DNA of 64,000 nt from Bombella dulcis (GTDB lineage: Bacteria > Pseudomonadota > Alphaproteobacteria > Acetobacterales > Acetobacteraceae). Shown piece after piece: positions 59,299 to 64,000 of this stretch. Position 1 is the stretch's first letter. Every line of letters starts with the position of its first letter. The notes beneath the pieces are model-generated. The model saw nothing but the letters and a program-made list of their open reading frames with translations. It had not been told where the DNA came from and made no database searches. Both the position numbers and the translations under genes were made by a program. The stretch lies in NCBI RefSeq assembly GCF_026385505.1, contig NZ_JANIDV010000001.1:680389-744388 (forward strand), written 5' to 3'.

Positions 59299-59783
59299 TG
59301 TCCAACGGCGTCAACAAGGTCATTCTGGTCGGGAATCTGGGGCGTGACCCAGAGGTACGCGACACACAGTCCGGCAGCAAGATTGCCAATCTAGCCATTG
59401 CTACCAACGAAACATGGGTAGACCGCAATACAGGAGAGAAGAAGAGCCGGGCGGAATGGCACCGTGTCGTTATTTTCAATGAACGTCTTGTGGATGCCGC
59501 ATCTCGCTATCTCAGCAAAGGTCGCAAGGTCTACGTCGAGGGCGAACTCCGTACCCGCAAATGGAAAGACCAGCAGGGCGTGGATAAGTACACGACCGAG
59601 GTTGTTCTGAGCAAATTCGGAGGGACCCTGGTCTTCCTGGACGGGCAAGACCAGGCACAGCAGCAGGATCAGCCCGCACAATCCACCAGTCAGAACAATA
59701 CCCAGCGTTACCAGACCGGGACTTCCATGAGCGACGCCGCCGGGTATGGCGAACCGCCGATGGATGACGAAATCCCCTTCTGA
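59298..59783 (+). CDS. ssb: Single-stranded DNA-binding protein
   Basis: A 161-residue SSB. The OB fold starts NKVILVGNLGRDPEVRDTQS, with SRAEWHRVVIFNERLVDAAS and KGRKVYVEGELRTRKWKDQQ; a Gln-rich linker follows and the conserved acidic tip DDEIPF closes it, which binds partner enzymes. It stands in the phage early operon, so it is the phage copy rather than the host gene. Confidence 0.95.
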   Translation: MSNGVNKVILVGNLGRDPEVRDTQSGSKIANLAIATNETWVDRNTGEKKSRAEWHRVVIFNERLVDAASRYLSKGRKVYVEGELRTRKWKDQQGVDKYTTEVVLSKFGGTLVFLDGQDQAQQQDQPAQSTSQNNTQRYQTGTSMSDAAGYGEPPMDDEIPF

Positions 59784-59947
59784 TGCCCATGATCATTCAC
59801 CCAACCAAACAGCTCCTTGAGCTGGCCCTCGCCCGTTACGAGGAAATCCCTCTTAGGTCGCAGGTAGAGCTGATGGGTGCTCTCTCAAGAGCTCTCAGGA
59901 TTGAGACGATTGCAGACCTCGCAAACGTTCTGAAGGAAGAAAAATGA
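59783..59947 (+). CDS. Small phage protein between ssb and the GapR-like gene
   Basis: A 54-residue helical product (PTKQLLELALARYEEIPLRS, ETIADLANVLKEEK). Its ATG overlaps the ssb stop (TGATG) and its stop overlaps the next start (ATGA), which supports translation. No family recognised. Confidence 0.65.
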   Translation: MPMIIHPTKQLLELALARYEEIPLRSQVELMGALSRALRIETIADLANVLKEEK

Positions 59948-60198
59948 ACGAAACAACCAACAACGTGGGCGGGATCGCCGCTGACCGCCTGCGCTCCATC
60001 ATCGAGCGTGTGGAGCGTCTGGAAGATGAGCGCAAGGCCCTGGGGGCGGACATCCGGTACGTGTTCACGGAGGCCAAGTGCGCCGGGTTTGATGTGAAGG
60101 CCATCAAGCAGATCATCAAGCTGCGCAAGCAGGAACCGGCTGAGGTGGAGGAACAGGAAACGCTCGTAGAGACGTACAGGAGGGCACTGGGGGTATGA
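59944..60198 (+). CDS. GapR-like DNA-binding protein (DUF2312)
   Basis: An 84-residue coiled-coil protein: DRLRSIIERVERLEDERKAL then DVKAIKQIIKLRKQEPAEVE. This is the DUF2312/GapR family; Caulobacter GapR clamps overtwisted DNA ahead of replication forks. The phage copy lies next to ssb, consistent with a role during phage DNA replication. It overlaps both neighbours by four bases. Confidence 0.85.
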   Translation: MNETTNNVGGIAADRLRSIIERVERLEDERKALGADIRYVFTEAKCAGFDVKAIKQIIKLRKQEPAEVEEQETLVETYRRALGV

Positions 60199-60425
60199 GC
60201 ATTCTGGATTTTATCGTGCGCCGCCGTGACCGGATCAGGGATGAAAACTTCGCCCTAAAACTGGCCCTCAGCGGTGTAGAAGAGAGGCTGTTCACCGAGA
60301 TGGCATACAGCCGCAAACTGGCAGAGGACAGGGACGCCCTTCTGGCACAGAACTGCCGTCTGCGTGCCCAGCGGGATGATGCCCTCGTGCGCCGGAAGCG
60401 TGATGAGAAAGGGAGGTTCCGGTGA
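60195..60425 (+). CDS. Small charged coiled-coil phage protein
   Basis: A 76-residue helical, Arg-rich protein (FIVRRRDRIRDENFALKLAL, LRAQRDDALVRRKRDEKGRF). Coupled to its neighbours by ATGA and GTGA overlaps. No family recognised. Confidence 0.6.
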   Translation: MSILDFIVRRRDRIRDENFALKLALSGVEERLFTEMAYSRKLAEDRDALLAQNCRLRAQRDDALVRRKRDEKGRFR

Positions 60426-60835
60426 GACAGATAAGTTTCATCCTTCCCTCACCCTACCCGCTTCTGAACCGCTCTCTGCGGACGCACTGGAGCGTCAGAA
60501 AGCGCCAGCAGGCAGCTATCAGGGGCACGATACTGGAACAGATCGGAGGAGCCGCCGGGCTGCCGCATGAGCCGTTTCAGAAGGCGCATGTCGTTATCGA
60601 ACGGCACAGCGTTGGAACGCCTGACTACGACAATCTGGTCGGCGGCGGCAAACAGCTCATCGACTGCCTGACAACGCCTGTCATGGGCAAGGGCGGCCGC
60701 CAGAGGAACAAGCGGGGACTGGGCATCATTGTCGATGACAGCCCCGCCCATCTGATTGCCGACTACCACGCCGTGAAATGCCGCCTGTGCGAACAAAAAA
60801 CGGTGGTCACGATCACCGAGATTGAAAGGGACTGA
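60422..60835 (+). CDS. RusA-like Holliday junction resolvase
   Basis: A 137-residue protein starting at GTG (GGGAGG upstream). ILPSPYPLLNRSLRTHWSVR recalls the RusA N-terminus; the acidic sites TPDYDNLVGGGKQLIDCL and GLGIIVDDSPAHLI match the catalytic Asp pattern of RusA (DxDN ... DD). Such endonucleases resolve recombination intermediates in lambdoid phages. The sequence is divergent, so the match is by motif and place in the operon. Confidence 0.7.
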   Translation: MRQISFILPSPYPLLNRSLRTHWSVRKRQQAAIRGTILEQIGGAAGLPHEPFQKAHVVIERHSVGTPDYDNLVGGGKQLIDCLTTPVMGKGGRQRNKRGLGIIVDDSPAHLIADYHAVKCRLCEQKTVVTITEIERD

Positions 60836-60837
60836 GA

Positions 60838-61734
60838 ATGGCCCGCATACGCTCAATTCACCCAGGATTCTGGACCGACGAAGCGACACTTGAGATGTCT
60901 ATTCAGGCTCAGCTTTTCATGATCGGCCTCTGGAATGAAGCTGATGATGGCGGGGCTTTCGCATGGAAGCCACGACAGCTGAAGGCACGGCTGATGCCAA
61001 TGCACAATGTCGATCCGGAAGAAACTCTGTCCGAGCTTGTCCAGATCGGCGTGATACGAAAATACGAAAGCGATGGCCAGGAGATCGGTGCGATCCGCAA
61101 TTTTGGCAAGTGGCAGTCCCCTAAAAAACCAAGCCGAAAATTCCCGATGCCGGGAGAAATCATGCAGTTTTGTGCCACCGAGAACATACCGGGAACAGGT
61201 AAGGAACAGGTGGAGAAAACTTCCGAAAAATCGTCCAAAGAACCTCAAGATAGAGAAGAAATTTCCGAACCAGTTCCCCACCAGTTCGGAACCAGTTCGG
61301 AACCAGTTCCCATAGGAAGAGGAGAGGAAGAGGAGGAGGAAGAGGATATACTCTCTCACTCCGTTCGAGAGGAGCACGCAAGCGATCTGGCTGCTCCCCC
61401 AAAAACAAAATCTCCACCGTCCAAGCGGGGGCATCGCCTGCCGGACGACTGGCAGCCATCCCCGGAGCTGATCGACTACGCCAACGAGCGGAACCTTAAC
61501 CCGCAACGGGAGGCCGAGGATTTCCGGGACTACTGGCACGCCCGCCCCGGTGCCGGAGGCGTGAAGCTGGACTGGGCCGCCACGTTCCGGACGTGGTGCC
61601 GCCGCAGCGCAGACCGCCAACAACAGCGGTTTCTGAGCAACAGGAACGTCACCCCGTTCCCCAGCCGGATGAGCCGAGATGAGGAAAACCGCCGGGCGTC
61701 CATGGATTTCCTGAGGGGTTTGGCCAATGGATAA
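60838..61734 (+). CDS. Phage replication-initiation-like protein with DnaT-like C-terminus
   Basis: A 298-residue protein. The N-terminal ~120 residues (RIRSIHPGFWTDEATLEMSI, LFMIGLWNEADDGGAFAWKP) form a winged-helix module widespread in phage replication proteins. A low-complexity Glu/Ser/Pro linker follows (about 120-190), then HRLPDDWQPSPELIDYANER and LDWAATFRTWCRRSADR, similar to DnaT-type DNA-binding domains. Likely the lambda-O-like initiator or primosome component. Overlaps the next start by eight bases. Confidence 0.75.
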   Translation: MARIRSIHPGFWTDEATLEMSIQAQLFMIGLWNEADDGGAFAWKPRQLKARLMPMHNVDPEETLSELVQIGVIRKYESDGQEIGAIRNFGKWQSPKKPSRKFPMPGEIMQFCATENIPGTGKEQVEKTSEKSSKEPQDREEISEPVPHQFGTSSEPVPIGRGEEEEEEEDILSHSVREEHASDLAAPPKTKSPPSKRGHRLPDDWQPSPELIDYANERNLNPQREAEDFRDYWHARPGAGGVKLDWAATFRTWCRRSADRQQQRFLSNRNVTPFPSRMSRDEENRRASMDFLRGLANG

Positions 61735-62374
61735 CCAGCTCACAGTCCCCGGAAAATCGCAGTTCCCCACCATGATCCGGGGGGAAAAGATCGAGTTCAG
61801 TCCCGACCTGCTCAAGGCGATCGAGCAGCAGACGGACGCCCCCGATGCCAGCCATCTCCCCTACCTGCCCCGTGCCGTTGTGGCGGAAGCGAGGAAGGCC
61901 GCAGAGGCGATTGAGGCAAAGTTCCTGTCCCCTGCAGAACCGGCTGAATTGCGGGATTTTCTGGTGAAATTGCATCACTCGCTGAACGCAATCGCCATCA
62001 AGCCTCTGGCCCCTGAAACCCTGGAGCTGAGGATTGCAGCGGCCCAAATGGCACTGGAAGACGCACCACGCTGTGCGTTCGGTGACAAGTTCGCCAAAGC
62101 CTGCTTCGCCCGGTTCAAGTGGATGCCAACCCCGGCTGATTTTCTGGAGCTGGCCAACGAGCTGGCGGAAGAATATCGGGCCAAGGTCACCAAGGTTCGC
62201 CTGATCGTGATCCACGATGCCGGGAAACGGTTCACGCTGGGCTATGCCCCGCCGCTAGAGCACGAACCGGCCGAACCGCCGCAGCTCACCCGTGGCCAGG
62301 AAGAAACGCTCGGATCGGTCATGAAGGGCATCAATGACGAGATAAAAACCAAACGAGAGGCGATGGTGGGATGA
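61727..62374 (+). CDS. Putative partner of the replication protein, unknown
   Basis: A 215-residue soluble, helical protein (GEKIEFSPDLLKAIEQQTDA, APRCAFGDKFAKACFARFKW, MPTPADFLELANELAEEYRA). No P-loop, so it is not a DnaC-type loader by motif. Its place after the initiator-like gene equals lambda P, which makes a helicase-loading role thinkable but unproven. Confidence 0.6.
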   Translation: MDNQLTVPGKSQFPTMIRGEKIEFSPDLLKAIEQQTDAPDASHLPYLPRAVVAEARKAAEAIEAKFLSPAEPAELRDFLVKLHHSLNAIAIKPLAPETLELRIAAAQMALEDAPRCAFGDKFAKACFARFKWMPTPADFLELANELAEEYRAKVTKVRLIVIHDAGKRFTLGYAPPLEHEPAEPPQLTRGQEETLGSVMKGINDEIKTKREAMVG

Positions 62375-62520
62375 ATATGCCTCTATCAGCCTCACAGGGC
62401 GTCGCTGAGTGCGGTGCAGATCATTCTACGATAGATGACACCGGGCACGACACATACATGGCTCAGAGAGCTTCTGTGAAGGTATTTTGTTTTGAAGGCT
62501 ACGACAGGGGGTCTGCATGA
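62371..62520 (+). CDS. Small phage ORF, unknown
   Basis: A 49-residue frame with an ATGA start overlap with the upstream stop and an ATGA overlap with the zinc-protein start. Product is hydrophilic (MNMPLSASQGVAECGADHST). Called on coupling alone. Confidence 0.45.
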   Translation: MNMPLSASQGVAECGADHSTIDDTGHDTYMAQRASVKVFCFEGYDRGSA

Positions 62521-62906
62521 ACAGAACATGCCGGAAATGCGGGGCTGAGAAATCCCTCACCGAATTCTGCAAGGACAGCCGAAGCAAAGGCGGATATCGC
62601 CACACATGCTTGCAATGCTACGGGGCCGAACGAAAGAAGATTTATGCCGAAAAAGCAGCAAGACAAATACCAAAAATTTCAACAACATCCGTGGTGAACG
62701 GGCGGAAAATCTGCGGACAGTGCCAACAGACATTACCTGTTTCCCGATTCAGTCGAGACAGGAGCAAAACCTGCGGCCTGCAATGGCGTTGCAAGGGATG
62801 CGTCGAGAAAAACAAAGAAGCCCGTCAAACCAAGAATAACGGGCAATCAAAAACCAGAAAAACACGGAAATTCCCACCGTTCAAAGGGTATGGGATGTCC
62901 GCATGA
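62517..62906 (+). CDS. Zinc-finger phage protein
   Basis: A 129-residue protein with two C-x2-C ... C-x2-C modules: RTCRKCGAEKSLTEFCKD with RHTCLQCYG, and KICGQCQQTLPVSRFSRD with WRCKGCVEKNK. The K-x-C-x2-C ... F-x-K/R-D pattern matches small zinc-ribbon proteins found near HNH-type genes in phages, but no HNH site is present. A basic tail follows. Possibly nucleic-acid binding. Confidence 0.72.
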   Translation: MNRTCRKCGAEKSLTEFCKDSRSKGGYRHTCLQCYGAERKKIYAEKAARQIPKISTTSVVNGRKICGQCQQTLPVSRFSRDRSKTCGLQWRCKGCVEKNKEARQTKNNGQSKTRKTRKFPPFKGYGMSA

Positions 62907-63022
62907 TTCCTGAAACCACATTCGGGAATGATAGAGCTGGGCAGGCCAAAAAAACCGCCCGGTCTTGGGGAACCGAGCGGCTGAATACCGGTCTTGTCTG
63001 TCAGGAGTGGCAGTTTTTATAG
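62903..63022 (+). CDS. Possible small phage ORF
   Basis: A 39-residue frame (MIPETTFGNDRAGQAKKTAR) with an ATGA overlap with the upstream stop. It runs through a strong hairpin at 62948-62982, which weakens the call. Confidence 0.25.
   Translation: MIPETTFGNDRAGQAKKTARSWGTERLNTGLVCQEWQFL
62948..62982 (-). terminator. Minus-strand terminator with no obvious minus-strand gene
   Basis: On the minus strand CCGCTCGGT ... ACCGGGCGG is followed by seven T, a textbook terminator. No minus-strand gene is seen to its right within the window. It may end an antisense transcript running from the 63-kb region. Confidence 0.65.
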
Positions 63023-63043
63023 CAGAACAGGACGAGCTGTAGA

Positions 63044-63667
63044 ATGGCAGGACCGACCAGAGAACGAATGAACAAACCGGACTGGGAAACTCATGGCAGG
63101 AGGCGGCGGCGTTCCAACACCCTGGAGGCACTGCGACACCGGGTGGGAGATGAGGTTATTGCAGAGGCACACCGATGGATTGCGGACTGGGAACTGGCCG
63201 TGAACGGATATTGCGACGATATGAAGAACAGCGGCAGCCCGGCGATCCCCGGGAATGTCTTCACCTTCAACGCCCTGCGGGGACAGAAGTGGCTACCCAT
63301 AAGAGCGTTCTGCCGTCACGCCGGGCAGGAGGCACATATGCTGCTGGTCCAGATGCTCGCTCATGGCTGGTCATTCTCAAGCATCGGGCGGTCACACTGG
63401 CCGGAACTAAGCGAGAACAGGGCAAGGAACCGAGCATCTGAAGCCTGCGAGGCTGCCCTTCTGGCCCTGCATGACTTCTGGTGCCAGCAGCGTAAAGCAG
63501 ACGCCGGGCAGGCCATACATGCGGCCCGCTGCTACAGGGCGTGCCCTTCCCTGCCCGTGCTGTGTAAGGATTTTGGTCTGGCACAACCCGGCATGAGAAA
63601 ACTGATTGATCGTGGAGAAAAAATGCTCAGCCGTCCTCGACATGGATTGACAGCCATAGGCGGATAA
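63044..63667 (+). CDS. Unknown phage protein in the late-regulator (Q) position
   Basis: A 207-residue soluble basic protein. It starts with an Arg-rich segment (DWETHGRRRRRSNTLEALRH) and has helical parts with regulator-like spacing (AHGWSFSSIGRSHWPELSEN, FGLAQPGMRKLIDRGEKMLS). The second part, near LPVLCKDFGLAQPGMRKLI, could be a helix-turn-helix. I do not recognise the family. It is the last gene before the promoter-terminator unit at 63805-63965, the place of antiterminator Q in lambda, and this is the basis for the suggestion. Confidence 0.6.
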   Translation: MAGPTRERMNKPDWETHGRRRRRSNTLEALRHRVGDEVIAEAHRWIADWELAVNGYCDDMKNSGSPAIPGNVFTFNALRGQKWLPIRAFCRHAGQEAHMLLVQMLAHGWSFSSIGRSHWPELSENRARNRASEACEAALLALHDFWCQQRKADAGQAIHAARCYRACPSLPVLCKDFGLAQPGMRKLIDRGEKMLSRPRHGLTAIGG

Positions 63668-63692
63668 CTGTACAAAATTGGCATGATCGTTA

Positions 63693-63726
63693 GCCGTGCG
63701 CCCGGATAGGTTGCACGGCTTTTTTA
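63693..63726 (+). terminator. Terminator after the Q-position gene
   Basis: GCCGTGC ... GCACGGC, a perfect 7-bp stem followed by TTTTTTTATT, 26 bp after the stop at 63667. Ends the rightward early operon. Confidence 0.92.
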
Positions 63727-63804
63727 TTGGCAGAAAACAGCCAACAAAACGGCAGACGGGCACCCTTGGCCAAGATCACCACGAGCCGTCATTGTAGAAA
63801 GCTG

Positions 63805-63833
63805 TTGACGTGACCGGAAAAAAACCCTATCAA
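63805..63833 (+). promoter_or_regulatory. Candidate late promoter (pR'-like)
   Basis: -35 TTGACG at 63805-63810, 17-bp spacer, -10 TATCAA at 63828-63833. It lies between two terminators with no gene behind it inside the window, as does lambda pR'. Predicted by eye only. Confidence 0.6.
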
Positions 63834-63839
63834 ATCGCT

Positions 63840-63965
63840 AGCTTTGGAATTGTTGCGCCCTCCCCTGTTAAGGTTTCCCTTGTTAAAGCATTTTGCTTTC
63901 AGGTGGGTCTCATAAAGTGCGCAACATACCCCCGCCGGCTTTGAAACCCGTGCGGGGGGTTTTCT
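63840..63965 (+). ncRNA. Candidate short leader RNA (lambda 6S-like)
   Basis: The transcript expected from the promoter at 63805-63833 to the terminator at 63928-63965, about 125 nt and without an ORF. In lambda, pR' makes a 194-nt leader RNA that stops at tR' until Q modifies RNA polymerase. Here the same layout is inferred from sequence elements; expression is not shown. Confidence 0.45.
63928..63965 (+). terminator. Strong terminator (tR'-like)
   Basis: ACCCCCGC ... GCGGGGGGT stem followed by TTTTC. The 16-base loop contains GGCTTTGAAACC, which may pair further. Transcription of the late genes beyond the window would have to pass it. Confidence 0.88.
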
Positions 63966-64000
63966 ATTTATCTGCCATAGCGACTCCTTTCATGTTTTCG

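Larger units (their letters stand above)
50606..64000. mobile_element. Prophage, left part (integration to late-control region)
   Basis: From tRNA-Ser to the window end, genes follow a lambdoid logic: integrase and excisionase, leftward early operon with recombination genes, repressor/Cro divergent pair with palindromic operators, rightward operon with SSB and replication genes, and a promoter-terminator late switch. Neither structural nor lysis genes are visible, so at least half of the element lies beyond 64,000, as does the right att site. Confidence 0.9.
63668..64000. other. Gene-free end of window with control elements
   Basis: No ORF is supported here. The stretch holds a terminator (63693-63726), a sigma70-like promoter (63805-63833) and a second terminator (63928-63965). 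A repeated TGTTAA pair lies near 63868-63887. Confidence 0.7.

Overview
The window looks like a chromosome segment from an acetic acid bacterium (Acetobacteraceae, Alphaproteobacteria). I infer this from the gene order (a dcw run ending ftsZ-lpxC-bamD-recN-ligA; ispH-thrB-rnhA; ffh-rpsP-rimM-trmD-rplS-leuC-leuD-leuB), the alphaproteobacterial FtsZ C-terminal peptide, and GC-rich codon use. The genus cannot be fixed from the sequence alone; bee- or insect-associated acetic acid bacteria are one plausible group.

Layout. 1-16.5 kb is a co-oriented cell-wall, division and repair block: murD (5' end cut off), ftsW, murG, murC, murB, ddl, ftsQ, ftsA, ftsZ, lpxC, bamD, recN, ligA. Most junctions overlap or nearly touch. 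16.5-25.5 kb is a surface-carbohydrate and accessory stretch: two glycosyltransferases, a secreted glucanase-like enzyme, a pair of unknown paralogues, a CorC-like membrane protein and nicotinamidase. 25.5-29.3 kb holds four tRNA genes (Arg, Pro and a tandem Asn pair), gpt, rnhA, thrB and ispH. 29.3-38.5 kb has lipoproteins, four further glycosyltransferase-type genes (one fused to a DUF1796-like domain), small membrane proteins and a thioredoxin. 38.5-47.8 kb is a leftward block of two tandem aminotransferases, leuBDC, rplS-trmD-rimM-rpsP and ffh. 48-50.4 kb has a quinone reductase, a DUF2130 protein and a tiny hydrophobic protein.

From tRNA-Ser (50,606) to the window end lies the first part of a lambdoid-type prophage. 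It holds a P4-type integrase and AlpA-like excisionase. A leftward early operon carries Lar, a RecA-like ATPase, an exonuclease-like protein, a hexapeptide-repeat protein and small proteins. Next come an S24 repressor and a divergent Cro-like gene with palindromic operators (TTTTGCC-N5-GGCAAAA type). A rightward early operon follows (SSB, GapR-like, RusA-like, replication proteins). At the far right is an apparent late-control switch: a promoter followed about 120 bp later by a strong terminator. The structural genes must lie beyond the window.

A recurrent feature is abrupt change in base composition. AT-rich tracts with TTA/CTA/AAA codons cover ftsA-ftsZ, the glycosyltransferase at 16.8 kb, the 3' end of the glucanase gene, the paralogue pair at 23.8-25.3 kb, and the two glycosyltransferases at 32.0-33.96 kb. 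Several edges fall inside genes, which suggests recombination with lower-GC relatives. All function calls come from reading translated sequence and context; no database search was run.
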